From Caldalkalibacillus mannanilyticus JCM 10596 (lineage in GTDB: Bacteria; Bacillota; Bacilli; Caldalkalibacillales; JCM-10596): a stretch of DNA of 64,000 nucleotides. Below the pieces are notes generated by a model. It worked only from the letters and a program-made list of their open reading frames with translations, had not been told where the DNA came from and searched no databases. Position numbers and translations under genes: made by a program. Positions within the stretch are counted from its first letter, which is position 1. The number at the start of each line of letters is the position of its first letter. Positions 1 through 8,132 of this stretch are shown piece by piece. The stretch spans positions 30,822 through 94,821 of the forward strand of contig NZ_BAMO01000013.1 of assembly GCF_000615945.1 (NCBI RefSeq), in the 5' to 3' direction.

Positions 1-801
1 CCTGAAGCGATCCGAAGAGCGCTTTCCTCTTTCACTACCTACTCTATTCAAGATGAAATTGATTTGAAGGATGAACGGATCTGGGATATGGGAGATGTCC
101 TCATGCATGTTACGAATTTGCTTGATTCACAGCAGCGAATTGAGAGCGCGCTAAGTGAGTTGTTTCAAGCACACCCGCTCATGACTCCGCTGATCCTAGG
201 AGGAGATCATTCCATTAGCTGCCCGAGCATTAAGGCGTTCTCTAAAGGCTATAAAAAAGTGGGAGTTATTCAATTTGATGCTCATCATGATCTTAGAGAA
301 ATCAAAAATGAGCATGGGGGTCCTTCTAATGGAACCCCATTCAGAGGTCTGCTTGAATCAGGAACCATTTCTGGAGAAAACTTAGTTCAAATAGGGATAC
401 GTGACTTTTCTAATGGAAAGCTATACCATGACTATGCGAAGGAACAAGGAATAAAAATCTATACGATGAAAGATGTTCGTGAAAGAGAGATTATTCATAT
501 TTTAGAGGAAAGTGTAAGCTACTTAGCTCAAAAAGTGGATGCCATTTACCTGTCCGTAGATATGGATGTCTTGGATCAAGCCTTTGCTCCAGGATGTCCT
601 GCTATTGGTCCAGGAGGAATGGATAGTTCACAATTAATGAGAGGGATTGAATATTTAAGCACAGTGCCGCTTGTTAAGGCAATGGATATTGTTGAAATTG
701 ACCCAACCCTAGACATTCGAGATATGACAAGTCGAGTGGCAGCCATGCTGTTGATCCTTTTTGTCAAAGGCAAAAGAAAGTTAGAGCACCCGACCCTCTA
801 A
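1..801 (+). CDS. hutG: Formimidoylglutamase / ureohydrolase family (5' end outside window)
   Basis: Ureohydrolase of the arginase fold, most likely formimidoylglutamase, which splits N-formimidoyl-L-glutamate into glutamate and formamide in histidine degradation. The reading frame is open from base 1 with no start, so the N-terminus lies upstream; the first visible residues (PEAIRRAL) suit the region before the metal site. The manganese-binding motifs are all present: GGDHS (nt 199-213), DAHHD (277-291) and SVDMDVLD (553-576). The stretch APGCPAIGPGGM after the last motif is what makes me prefer HutG over agmatinase or arginase. No other hut gene is visible, because the next genes downstream are accessory. 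Family assignment is firm; the exact substrate is inferred. Confidence 0.85.
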   Translation, partial: PEAIRRALSSFTTYSIQDEIDLKDERIWDMGDVLMHVTNLLDSQQRIESALSELFQAHPLMTPLILGGDHSISCPSIKAFSKGYKKVGVIQFDAHHDLREIKNEHGGPSNGTPFRGLLESGTISGENLVQIGIRDFSNGKLYHDYAKEQGIKIYTMKDVREREIIHILEESVSYLAQKVDAIYLSVDMDVLDQAFAPGCPAIGPGGMDSSQLMRGIEYLSTVPLVKAMDIVEIDPTLDIRDMTSRVAAMLLILFVKGKRKLEHPTL

Positions 802-825
802 GCCATTCTTTCATCTGTTGTTGTG

Positions 826-880
826 GCACAGTAGGAAGTAAACTCGGTACGGACTCATGTACAGACTTGGGATACGTTGG
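826..880 (+). pseudogene. Fragment of the NMT1/SsuA-like binding protein gene
   Basis: These 55 bases match nt 3583-3637 inside the ABC substrate-binding protein gene with 8 mismatches by eye (about 85%). The translated fragment keeps HVQTWDTL but carries an in-frame stop. It is a relic of a second copy, and its position just before the first monooxygenase copy suggests the local region was once duplicated more widely. Confidence 0.6.
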
Positions 881-957
881 CATTCATCTATTTCTTTTGC
901 GAGAGCATCTATCTGAGCCTCTAACTTGGATAGGTGCTCTTTGTATTGAAGAATAAT
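881..957 (-). pseudogene. Possible MerR-type coiled-coil remnant
   Basis: Read on the minus strand, this stretch encodes about 25 residues (KLEAQIDALAKEID and neighbours) resembling the C-terminal dimerisation helix of MerR-family regulators. No DNA-binding domain or plausible start accompanies it, and it abuts the binding-protein fragment. It is probably a rearrangement scrap. Chance similarity of a coiled coil cannot be excluded. Confidence 0.25.
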
Positions 958-1050
958 ACGGATATACATATTATTATTAATAGAAATAACAGGATAACGG
1001 AGATGGGTTGTAGAAACAATTAACAATTGAGAAAATTAAGGAGGACCATA

Positions 1051-1356
1051 ATGAGTAAATTCAGTTTGTTTGGTAGGTTTACGGTACAAGAAGGCGAACG
1101 TGACACAATGGTAGATATTTTGCTGGAAGCAGCAGAATCAATGAAGAATCTTGAGGAATGCGAGATCTATCTTGTGAATATTTCTGAAAACGAACCAAAT
1201 TCTGTATATGTTTATGAAGTGTGGAGTAATGAAAATGCCCATCAAGCCTCTCTAACTCTTGAGGCTACACAAAATTTAATAAGGCGTGCTAAACCCCTCA
1301 TTACTGGAATGGAGAGAATCAGTACCCTAGAAACAAGGGGTGGCAAGGGGATTTAA
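1051..1356 (+). CDS. ABM-like small monooxygenase (quinol monooxygenase family), copy 1
   Basis: A 101-residue protein with the layout of the antibiotic-biosynthesis-monooxygenase (ABM) dimeric alpha/beta-barrel fold. It has a first strand (FGRFTVQEGERDTM), a helix (LLEAAESMKNLEECEIY), then strands with VYVYEVWSNENAHQASL. Family members oxidise quinols or other small aromatics, or act on haem, but no substrate can be inferred here. The start at 1051 follows a strong AAGGAGG site 5 bases upstream. A hairpin terminator lies just downstream. A second copy at 2827-3132 differs by one amino acid (Ser5 here, Thr there). Such near identity with more diverged flanks suggests recent gene conversion or selection on the protein. 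Confidence 0.75.
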   Translation: MSKFSLFGRFTVQEGERDTMVDILLEAAESMKNLEECEIYLVNISENEPNSVYVYEVWSNENAHQASLTLEATQNLIRRAKPLITGMERISTLETRGGKGI

Positions 1357-1417
1357 ACTTAATTCTTATTAAACTATCGACGTGTGTTAGTTGAAGAACA
1401 GATGCTAATAGAAAAGG

Positions 1418-1448
1418 GGCTGTCCAATTCGGACAGCCGTTTATCATT
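1418..1448 (+). terminator. Terminator of monooxygenase copy 1
   Basis: Perfect 8-bp stem GGCTGTCC / GGACAGCC (1418-1425 and 1431-1438) with a 5-base loop, followed by a T-rich run. In the second repeat copy the matching arms (3194-3201, 3207-3214) have one mispair, so that terminator is weakened. Confidence 0.75.
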
Positions 1449-1574
1449 TTGAGAAAGTTATTGGGTAGAAAATATAAGGTGTTACTCACTGTATTTGATA
1501 ATTTAATATTGAGCCACATGATTTCCATTTTTAATTGATCATCTTTTTTACTTTCTAACATTTTTAAGAATCTA

Positions 1575-2384
1575 TTACCCTTTATTTACTACAACTCTTA
1601 AATTTAATAGGAAAGAACCTTCACCACTTTTAGTCCAAGTGGTATTATAATTACTAGAACCCGTTCTATAGCCTTCAAGATAAATATTATGACTAACATC
1701 GGTTCTTTTATTGTTAGAACCAAAATCCCAATTATAATAGGCTGCACTAAGATTGCTAATTACTGTTCTGCCCCCGTCAATAACGCTATATGATCCCCAT
1801 TGACATGAACTAGTATACCAATTTGTTCCTAAAGCTGTTGGTGCGTATGCTGTGCATCCACCATTCCTGCTGTTTTGCCAAGCTCTGTTCCCATCATAAT
1901 ACCAATTTAACCTTTGTCTAGTTTGATTTAAAGGTACTAATACTGGATCTCTTGTAATTGCAGTTACCTCAATCCAGCCAACTTTTGTAGATGTATTAGA
2001 TATAGAAAATAATTCATTTTCGTTAAATAATTCATTTTCTGGTTTTGTTTCGTGTATAGTTGGTTCAATATAGCTATCTAATTCCATTTTATTCATTTTT
2101 TCAGCTTTGTAGGTTTTATTTTCGATATCTACTTCAATATCATACCCTTCAATACCGTTAGATGCTTTTTCATCATTTAAATGTATTTCATATGTGTCCT
2201 CGTCTTTAATCACTAATGTGATTTTTTTGAATTTTTTTCCGGTTTCATTAGTAGCATTTAACTCAATAATATCCTCTTTCTTTTCATTGGATTGTTTTTT
2301 TTCATCACTTGAAGAAAATGCCACAGATGAGAAAATAGCGGAAAATATTAAACATAATACAAATAAAACTTTTAGATTTTTCAT
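1575..2384 (-). CDS. Secreted protein of unknown function, AT-rich accessory gene
   Basis: A 269-residue exported protein. The N-terminus has a basic start (MKNLK), a hydrophobic core and an exit near AFSSSDEK, a typical Sec signal peptide. Next comes a charged, low-complexity stretch (about residues 28-110) that twice contains ENELF, then a compact C-terminal domain beginning near KVGWIEVTAIT, rich in W, Y, N and S. The two cysteines of the mature part (GGCTAY and SSCQW) are about 18 residues apart and could form a disulfide. The start is preceded by GGGAGGT 6-8 bases upstream. The gene is more AT-rich than its neighbours and lies between the two monooxygenase repeats, on the opposite strand. 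I do not recognise the family; an extracellular or spore-surface role is only a guess. Confidence 0.6.
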   Translation of the reverse strand: MKNLKVLFVLCLIFSAIFSSVAFSSSDEKKQSNEKKEDIIELNATNETGKKFKKITLVIKDEDTYEIHLNDEKASNGIEGYDIEVDIENKTYKAEKMNKMELDSYIEPTIHETKPENELFNENELFSISNTSTKVGWIEVTAITRDPVLVPLNQTRQRLNWYYDGNRAWQNSRNGGCTAYAPTALGTNWYTSSCQWGSYSVIDGGRTVISNLSAAYYNWDFGSNNKRTDVSHNIYLEGYRTGSSNYNTTWTKSGEGSFLLNLRVVVNKG

Positions 2385-2539
2385 TAGATATACCTCCCGG
2401 AATTGTAATTAACATGTAATAACAATGTTGTATGATCAATATATTTGATAAAAATCCCATAAATCCTCCTTTTTTCTAAAAAAAAAATTGATTTTTTTGA
2501 ATTTTATACATATAATTGAAAAAGAAAGGGTGATGTAAT

Positions 2540-2782
2540 TTGGAATTTGTAATATTATTTTGGTTGTTGGTGATTTCTTCCATGACATTCTTTGTTTTGG
2601 CGATAACAAAAAAGAATTGGCCATTGATGTCAGTAAGTACTATTTTATTTATTCCAATTTCACTTTATTTTTTTGCTACACCTCGATTCTGGTTCCTAAT
2701 TTTCATACCAATAATTCAAATCGTTATTGGAATATATTTTTACATGAATTCAAAAACGAAGCATAAAGCTGAATATAAGTAA
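2540..2782 (+). CDS. Small membrane protein, 3 predicted helices
   Basis: An 80-residue protein made almost entirely of three hydrophobic segments (about residues 3-23, 28-46 and 48-69), with a short basic C-terminal tail (SKTKHKAEYK). Translation probably begins at the TTG at 2540, preceded by GAAAGGGTGAT at a good distance. It lies within the AT-rich insert between the two monooxygenase copies, divergent from the secreted-protein gene, so both were probably acquired together. No known family is recognised. Immunity or membrane-anchoring roles are possible but unsupported. Confidence 0.5.
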   Translation: MEFVILFWLLVISSMTFFVLAITKKNWPLMSVSTILFIPISLYFFATPRFWFLIFIPIIQIVIGIYFYMNSKTKHKAEYK

Positions 2783-2817
2783 AGGAATTGTTAGTGTTTT
2801 ACATTATTAGAAACAAA

Positions 2818-3239
2818 AGGACCATAATGAGTAAATTCACTTTGTTTGGTAGGTTTACGGTACAAGAAGGCGAACGTGACACAATGGTAGATATTTTGCT
2901 GGAAGCAGCAGAATCAATGAAGAATCTTGAGGAATGCGAGATATATCTTGTGAATATTTCTGAAAATGAACCAAATTCTGTATATGTTTATGAAGTGTGG
3001 AGTAATGAAAATGCCCATCAAGCCTCTCTAACTCTTGAGGCTACACAAAATTTAATAAGGCGTGCTAAACCCCTCATTACTGGAATGGAGAGAATCAGTA
3101 CCCTAGAAACAAGGGGTGGCAAGGGGATTTAAACGGAATTCTTATTAAACTATCGACGTGTGTTAATTGAAGAACTGATGCTAACAGAAAAGGGGCTGTC
3201 CAACTTGGAGAGCCTCTTATCATTTTTAGGAAGTTATTC
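2818..3239 (+). repeat. Direct repeat copy 2 (monooxygenase unit)
   Basis: Second copy of the unit at 1042-1462, offset by 1776 bases. Its upstream context differs (AAAAGGA rather than AAGGAGG as ribosome-binding site), so the duplication begins a few bases before the ATG. Confidence 0.9.
2827..3132 (+). CDS. ABM-like small monooxygenase, copy 2
   Basis: A 101-residue paralogue of the protein at 1051-1356, identical except for Thr instead of Ser at residue 5. The other two coding differences are silent. Start at 2827 with AAAAGGA 5 bases upstream. It directly precedes, after a terminator, the sulfonate/nitrate-type ABC importer. If the ancestral order was monooxygenase then importer, the enzyme may act on the imported compound, as monooxygenases do in sulfonate use, but this rests on proximity alone. 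A frame for an alternative start at 2788 exists but lacks a ribosome-binding site. Confidence 0.75.
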   Translation: MSKFTLFGRFTVQEGERDTMVDILLEAAESMKNLEECEIYLVNISENEPNSVYVYEVWSNENAHQASLTLEATQNLIRRAKPLITGMERISTLETRGGKGI

Positions 3240-3291
3240 AAATTGAAAACACGTGAATACATAGAAGAATGAAGGGGGCTCTCTACAATCT

Positions 3292-3322
3292 AAACATCCC
3301 AGATTTATGGGATGTTTTTTTA
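3292..3322 (+). terminator. Strong intrinsic terminator
   Basis: Stem AAACATCCCA / TGGGATGTTT (3292-3301, 3308-3317) with a 6-base loop running into a T tract. It separates the second monooxygenase gene from the ABC importer operon. Confidence 0.85.
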
Positions 3323-3390
3323 AATCTTCCACTTCTATAATTGAGAATGATTATTGTTATCTAATAAACAGACAAGAAAGGACGTCAAAA

Positions 3391-4387
3391 ATGAAATTAG
3401 TATCTGCTATTACTTTCCGTACGATGATTATGTTTTTAAGCTTACTGCTATTATTAGTTGGTTGTATGAAATCCTCTCTTCAAAATGAAAGTCAAGAAAA
3501 TGTGGGAACAGTGGAGAGGGAAAGGATGGAAGTGACTATTCTATCCCCTAAGGCTCCTTCCCTTCTCCCAGCTCTCGTTGCGGCAGAGCAGGAATCAAGC
3601 TCGTTACGGATTCATGTACAGACTTGGGATACATTGGAGCACCTTCTTGCTGCACTACAAGGTGGTGAAACAAATTTTATCGCCGCTCCATTAAATCTAG
3701 GAGCCAATGTAGCTGCTCAAGGATTCCCATTGCAGCTTGTTCATGTGAATACATGGGCTCAATGTTTTTGGTATCTTTATCGCCAGAGGTAACAGAAATG
3801 ACTGATCTAGCAAATAAAAAGGTGTATATTCCCGGACAAGGGGGACCACCTGAAATCTTGACTAGATATGTACTAAAAGAGCATGGAGTTCTAGAAGAGG
3901 TGGAGTTTGTCTATTCTTCAGTACCTGAAATCATGCAGCTTCTTGCCAGTGAAAAAATAGAATTTGCCGTTCTTCCTGAGCCTGTTTTAAGTGGTCTGCG
4001 AGTTCAGAGGGGGGATCTAATAGAGATTATCGATTATGAAAAGGTATGGCAAGCTATGTTTAACGAGAGTCTGCCGCAAACGGGGATGTTTGTGAATCGT
4101 CAGTGGGCTGAGAAAAATCCAGAGGCAGTGGAACAGTTTCAAAAAGCATATGAAGAGGCAGTAAGCATCACGATCTCTGAACCTAGTAAAGCCATATCAG
4201 TATCTGTGGAAGTCTTTGGACTGCCAGAAGCTATTCTCGCTGAAGCGATGAATAATATTCATCTACAGTTTGTCAAGCTGTCGATGCCAAGCCACAGGTT
4301 GAGAGGTATTTCCAACTTCTTATACAGGAAGCCCCAGATTCCATTGGAGGAAAGCTGCCTGATGCGGATTTTTATTACGGTTTATAA
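3391..4387 (+). pseudogene. NMT1/SsuA-like ABC substrate-binding lipoprotein, two frameshifts
   Basis: Extracellular solute-binding lipoprotein of the NMT1/SsuA/ThiY class, which feeds sulfonates, nitrate, taurine or pyrimidine precursors to an ABC importer. It starts at ATG 3391 behind AAAGGA and has a lipobox (LLVGC, about residues 24-28). The frame breaks at the GGG run 3755-3757, where adding one G restores NTWGSMFLV. It breaks again at the AA pair 4276-4277, where adding one A restores FVKAVDAKPQVERYF and an end at TAA 4385-4387. The repaired protein has about 332 residues, normal for the family. The restored codons look fully conserved, so sequencing error is as likely as true decay. 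A 26-base overlap with the permease start is natural for this operon. Confidence 0.75.
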
Positions 4388-5117
4388 TCGTTTTCCTGCA
4401 AGTATAGCTATTCTAAGTCTCCTTTTTCTATGGGGGGCTTTGTCTAGCTTTTATCCGCCAGTTGTGCTGCCATCACCAGTAAATACGCTAGAAACACTAA
4501 GCCATATGCTGGGAACCAAAAGCTTTTGGGAGTCGCTAGGAATCACGCTTTATCGTTTGATTGTTGGTTTTTTCATCGCCCTAGTAAGCGGAACTGCTTT
4601 GGGGCTTCTTTTTGGTTCCAATGAGAAACTATATAAGCTTTCTCGACCGTTTGTTATGGTGTTACAGTCCATTCCGCCCATTTCATGGATTTTGCTTGCC
4701 GTGATTTGGTTTGGGATCAATGGAGGGGCGCAAATTACGGTTGTTATTTTGTCGCTTTTTCCTATCTTTTTCTTTCATTTAGCTCAGGGGATTCGCGAGG
4801 TTTCTAAGGAATTACTTGAAATGGCGCGAATCTATCGAGTGGGCTTATTAAAAACCATTCTTTCTATTTATTTGCCCTCTCTTAAACCCTTTTGGTTGTC
4901 GGCTATGATGATTACAATCGGTAATGGCTGGAAAACAGTGGTCATGTCAGAGGTGATTAGTGGACAGACAGGAATTGGAGCGGTTATGAATACTTCTCGT
5001 TTATATTTAAAAACGGATGAAATCATGGCTTGGACTCTTGTCATCGCTTGTTTAGGAATTAGTACAGAAATGATCATTCGAAAAATAAGTGGAGGGATTC
5101 GGCGAAATGAAGCTTGA
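4362..5117 (+). CDS. ABC transporter permease, SsuC/TauC type
   Basis: A 251-residue inner-membrane permease of the binding-protein-dependent sulfonate/nitrate/taurine class. The start at ATG 4362 is chosen because GGAGG lies 11 bases upstream, inside the 3' end of the binding-protein gene. Taking the whole upstream open frame would wrongly fuse it to the binding protein. About six hydrophobic segments are visible, with a coupling-loop region around EVSKELLEMARIYRVGLLKTI that contacts the ATPase. The motif SEVISGQTGIGAVM near the end is characteristic of the family. Order is binding protein, permease, ATPase, overlapping. Substrate unknown. Confidence 0.85.
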   Translation: MRIFITVYNRFPASIAILSLLFLWGALSSFYPPVVLPSPVNTLETLSHMLGTKSFWESLGITLYRLIVGFFIALVSGTALGLLFGSNEKLYKLSRPFVMVLQSIPPISWILLAVIWFGINGGAQITVVILSLFPIFFFHLAQGIREVSKELLEMARIYRVGLLKTILSIYLPSLKPFWLSAMMITIGNGWKTVVMSEVISGQTGIGAVMNTSRLYLKTDEIMAWTLVIACLGISTEMIIRKISGGIRRNEA

Positions 5118-5739
5118 ACAGATCACATTGCATTATGGAGGTAGAAAGATTTTTTCAGATTTTTCCTTGGAAATCGAGCAAGGAAAAATCACTTGCTTAA
5201 TGGGTGAATCAGGAATTGGAAAAACGTCTTTGTTACGTTTAACGGCAGGACTCATTAAACCCTTAAAAGGCAGGATCTTGACACCCAATAAGAAGGTCAG
5301 CTACGTTTTTCAAGAGCCTCGCCTGATTCCGTGGTACACTGTACTAGAAAACGTGCTTTGGGTGCTCAAGCCTGATGAAAAGGAAGCCAAGCAATGCTTT
5401 GCTTTAAAGCTCTTGAAAGAAGTAGGGCTAGGGGATTCTGCCTCACTTTATCCTGCTCAACTTAGTGGAGGGATGAAGCAAAGAGTGTCCGTAGCAAGAG
5501 CCTTTTTGCACAATCCTGAGCTTCTACTCATGGATGAACCATTTCAAGGATTAGATGCAGGCACTCGGACAGACATGCATCAGCTTTTGCTCCAGCTATG
5601 GAAACAAACCAAACCCACGATTTTACTTGTCACACATGACATGGATGAAGCTTTAGCTCTTAGTCATACAGTATGGAGATTAACGGGATCTCCTGTTTCC
5701 AAGTGTGAAAGAATACATTCTGAACGTCTAAAAGTATGA
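5107..5739 (+). CDS. ABC transporter ATP-binding protein, SsuB/TauB type
   Basis: A 210-residue ATPase that powers the importer encoded just upstream. All nucleotide-binding elements are visible: Walker A GESGIGKTS, Q-loop FQEPRLIPW, signature LSGGMKQR, Walker B LLLMDEPF and the switch histidine in VTHDMDEA. The start at ATG 5107 overlaps the permease end by 11 bases and follows GGAGGG; a GTG 18 bases earlier is the alternative. The Q-loop pattern QEPRL.PW is common in sulfonate, nitrate and taurine systems. The gene closes the operon; no clear terminator is seen before the next gene. Confidence 0.9.
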   Translation: MKLEQITLHYGGRKIFSDFSLEIEQGKITCLMGESGIGKTSLLRLTAGLIKPLKGRILTPNKKVSYVFQEPRLIPWYTVLENVLWVLKPDEKEAKQCFALKLLKEVGLGDSASLYPAQLSGGMKQRVSVARAFLHNPELLLMDEPFQGLDAGTRTDMHQLLLQLWKQTKPTILLVTHDMDEALALSHTVWRLTGSPVSKCERIHSERLKV

Positions 5740-5852
5740 AACTTAAAATACTTCCTAACGTATAGTACACAATAAAGCGTTATAATGAATCATTCAATTC
5801 GATGGATTTCATGGCTGAATGGAGTATGGTTGTTAATGAACGAGGTGAAATA

Positions 5853-6071
5853 ATGGAGAGTAAAAAGTTAGATATAAAACTAGATAAGGAAGAAAATACG
5901 TTTTTTGAAAACATACTACATAGTTTAATCATGTCAGACATAGATATTGAGGTTATGAACAAAATAAGAAATGATCTAATTTACATTTTTAAGGAAGCGC
6001 GGCAAGAAGAAATTGATTTTAAGGATTACACTGGAACAGAGAAAGAATTTCTTAGAAAATATGAATCATAA
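5853..6071 (+). CDS. Small acidic protein of unknown function
   Basis: A 72-residue soluble, charged protein (MESKKLDIKLDKEENTFF to FLRKYES), mostly helical by its pattern. ATG 5853 is chosen because GAGGTGA lies 5 bases before it; the frame extends upstream to 5802 without a better site. A TATAAT-like box near 5782 could serve as promoter. It is followed closely by a YbjQ-family gene. I recognise no family. Confidence 0.5.
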   Translation: MESKKLDIKLDKEENTFFENILHSLIMSDIDIEVMNKIRNDLIYIFKEARQEEIDFKDYTGTEKEFLRKYES

Positions 6072-6090
6072 CAACAGGGAGGAACTATAC

Positions 6091-6411
6091 ATGATCGTTG
6101 TAACAACTGAAAACATTCCAGGATATAAAGTTGTAGAAGTAAAAGGCCCAGCCTTTGGAATCAATGTGCGAGCAAGAGGAATCGGAAAAGATATTGTAGC
6201 ATCTTTTAGGTCCTTAGCTGGGGGAGAAATTAAGGAGTATTCAGCTCTATTAGAAGATTCAAGACGACAGTCCCTCGATCGTTTAATTCAAAATGCTACT
6301 CAAATGGGAGCAAATGCGGTTATCATGCTAAGGTATGACTCTAGCACCATTGGTCAAGGAATGAGTGAAGTTATGGCTTATGGCACAGCAGTCATAGTGG
6401 AAAAAGAGTAA
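6091..6411 (+). CDS. YbjQ/UPF0145 family protein
   Basis: A 106-residue protein of the YbjQ (UPF0145, formerly DUF74) family, small beta-rich proteins that assemble into a pentamer or double pentamer and are sometimes annotated as heavy-metal binding without solid proof. Family traits here are TTENIPGYKVVEVKGPAFG at the N-terminus, RARGIGKDIVASFRSLAGGE, and the C-terminal NATQMGANAVIMLRYD. Start at ATG 6091 with GGGAGGAA 7 bases upstream. It likely forms an operon with the small membrane protein immediately after it (5-base gap), as often seen for this family. Confidence 0.8.
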   Translation: MIVVTTENIPGYKVVEVKGPAFGINVRARGIGKDIVASFRSLAGGEIKEYSALLEDSRRQSLDRLIQNATQMGANAVIMLRYDSSTIGQGMSEVMAYGTAVIVEKE

Positions 6412-6416
6412 GAAGC

Positions 6417-6641
6417 ATGTCCAAAATCATCATTTTCTATTTGCTATTTCAACTATTGTTGTTCATCGTACTTTTAGCGGTTTCAAGCAAATTAGATAAA
6501 AGAAATCTAAAGTCTACACATATTCCTGAGGGCTTTGTTCCAACGAAAGAGAAGATCATTGATCCAGAGAAAGATGAGCGATTTATTGTGTATTATCATC
6601 CTAAGACTGGGGAGAGAATCTATATAGAAGATAAGGAATGA
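6417..6641 (+). CDS. Small single-pass membrane protein
   Basis: A 74-residue protein with one N-terminal transmembrane segment (about residues 4-24) and a charged tail ending with YYHPKTGERIYIEDKE. It starts 5 bases after the YbjQ-family stop codon, using the purine-rich end of that gene as ribosome-binding site, so the two are almost certainly co-translated. No family recognised; a membrane partner for the YbjQ pentamer is a possibility based only on adjacency. Confidence 0.55.
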   Translation: MSKIIIFYLLFQLLLFIVLLAVSSKLDKRNLKSTHIPEGFVPTKEKIIDPEKDERFIVYYHPKTGERIYIEDKE

Positions 6642-6710
6642 TCATATTATTGCTGTGTACAGAAAGAAGAATGGATGATTAAACAAGATTAGTAGCTAAG
6701 GAGTTCAGTG

Positions 6711-7472
6711 ATGCCATTTACATTTTCACACCCTATTTTTGCTTTTCCATTGAAGTGGATAAGTCCCAAATATCTTAGTTTGACAGGGCTGGTACTTGGC
6801 AGTATGGCCCCTGATTTTGAATATTTTTTACACTTAGAACCCTATGGAGGGATCGGTCATACAGTGTCAGGTTTGTTTATACAGGCGATTCCCTTGTCTA
6901 TTCTGCTTGCCTATATTTTTCATTACATTGTGAAGAAATCACTTGTAGTACATCTTCCTGCATTCTGTCATATAGATCAAAGAGCATATAATCTGCTAGG
7001 AGAATGGAAATTAAGTAGTTTGCGAGATTGGATCGTCTTTCTTATGTCTGTAGTGATTGGGTTTATCTCGCATGTGACGGCAGATGCTTTTACACATGCG
7101 CCTGGATATTTCGTCCTTCGCTACGCCATTTTACAAGAAGTTTTTCTGTTCAACTTACCACTATTTAAACTACTACAGTATGGTTTTTCCATTCTTGGTA
7201 TAATAATTATTGCAGGAATGGTGTTATGGATTTTACTTCAGACGAGTCCTTCTGCTAGGAATATGACTAGCAGAAGCGTGAAACAAAAACAATTCTATTG
7301 GATGGTTGTCTTTGCAAGTTCTTTCCTTGTTACGATGACTAAATTATTAGTGACAGAGAGCAAAAACTTGCTTGGAATCATTGTAGTGGCTCCAATATCA
7401 GGATTCTTTTTAGGATTAATTCTTGCTTCTATTCTTTCGATATTTATTGAGATGAAGAGATGGAGGACATAA
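6711..7472 (+). CDS. DUF4184-family membrane protein
   Basis: A 253-residue integral membrane protein. It opens with MPFTFSHPIFAFPLKW and then GSMAPDFEYFL, the signature of the DUF4184 family, proteins related to membrane metal-dependent hydrolases (His and Asp in the N-terminal motif, another HVTADAFTHAPG motif near residues 112-123). About six hydrophobic helices follow. Start at ATG 6711, with AAGGAG 7 bases upstream; a GTG one codon earlier is less well placed. Biochemical function unknown. The 4-base gap to the DinB-like gene suggests co-transcription. Confidence 0.7.
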   Translation: MPFTFSHPIFAFPLKWISPKYLSLTGLVLGSMAPDFEYFLHLEPYGGIGHTVSGLFIQAIPLSILLAYIFHYIVKKSLVVHLPAFCHIDQRAYNLLGEWKLSSLRDWIVFLMSVVIGFISHVTADAFTHAPGYFVLRYAILQEVFLFNLPLFKLLQYGFSILGIIIIAGMVLWILLQTSPSARNMTSRSVKQKQFYWMVVFASSFLVTMTKLLVTESKNLLGIIVVAPISGFFLGLILASILSIFIEMKRWRT

Positions 7473-7476
7473 AGCT

Positions 7477-8052
7477 ATGAGCTTGAATCAAGTCTATTTA
7501 GAAAGCGTAAAAAAACAGTTCCTGTATTACAAAACAATCGGAGAAAAAGCGATCCATCAGCTAGAACCTGAGCAATTATTTCACTCGTTCAATGAAAACT
7601 CTAACAGTATAGCTACCATTGTCAAGCACTTGTGGGGCAATATGATGTCACGTTGGACAGATTTTTTAACGACTGATGGGGAAAAGCCTGGGCGTCGGCG
7701 AGATGCAGAATTTGAAAACGATGTCACTAGTAAGGAAGAGCTCCTTCAAAAATGGGATGAGGGCTGGAACTGTTTAATGAATGCGATTGATTCACTATCA
7801 GATGACCAATTAACGGAGATAATTTATATTAGAAATGAAGGGCATACCGTTCTTGAAGCTTTAAATAGACAGTTAGCACACTATCCTTATCATGTTGGAC
7901 AGATTATCTACGCCGCCAAAATGTTGAAGAAAACGGATTGGGATAGCTTATCGATTCCTAAGAATAATTCTAGTATCTATAATCAAGAGAAGTTTTCTCA
8001 AGAAAAATCAATCAAACATTTCATAGATGAAGAATTAAAGCGTATAGAATAA
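7477..8052 (+). CDS. DinB-like / DUF1572 four-helix protein
   Basis: A 191-residue protein of the DinB/YfiT four-helix-bundle superfamily, DUF1572 branch. The pattern NENSNSIATIVKHLWGNMMSRWTDFL, with His in the second helix, and the later QLAHYPYHVGQIIYAAK, with two further His, supply the usual three-histidine metal site. Such proteins in Bacillales often act as thiol-dependent (bacillithiol) transferases, so that activity is a reasonable guess. It follows the DUF4184 gene by 4 bases. Confidence 0.8.
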   Translation: MSLNQVYLESVKKQFLYYKTIGEKAIHQLEPEQLFHSFNENSNSIATIVKHLWGNMMSRWTDFLTTDGEKPGRRRDAEFENDVTSKEELLQKWDEGWNCLMNAIDSLSDDQLTEIIYIRNEGHTVLEALNRQLAHYPYHVGQIIYAAKMLKKTDWDSLSIPKNNSSIYNQEKFSQEKSIKHFIDEELKRIE

Positions 8053-8132
8053 CGTAGTCACTTTGAAGCTTATTAATATTTTGAAGCTATTAATATAATG
8101 AAAAAGTTTAGTGTAGAAAGGAGAGATGAGTT

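Larger units (their letters stand above)
1042..1462 (+). repeat. Direct repeat copy 1 (monooxygenase unit)
   Basis: About 420 bp starting 9 bases before the monooxygenase ATG and ending after its terminator; repeated at 2818-3239. The two coding parts differ at 3 of 306 positions by eye. The roughly 110 bases after the stop codon differ at about a dozen. The copies bracket an AT-rich 1.36 kb insert. Confidence 0.9.

Noticed and set aside
5089..5106. GTG 5089 as start of the ABC ATPase
   Set aside because: It overlaps the GGAGGG that serves ATG 5107, and the added six residues are not part of the ATPase fold.
3753..5117. Natural fusion of binding protein and permease
   Set aside because: The apparent fusion results from a lost A at 4276-4277; the other frame restores a normal binding-protein end, and the permease has its own GGAGG and ATG.
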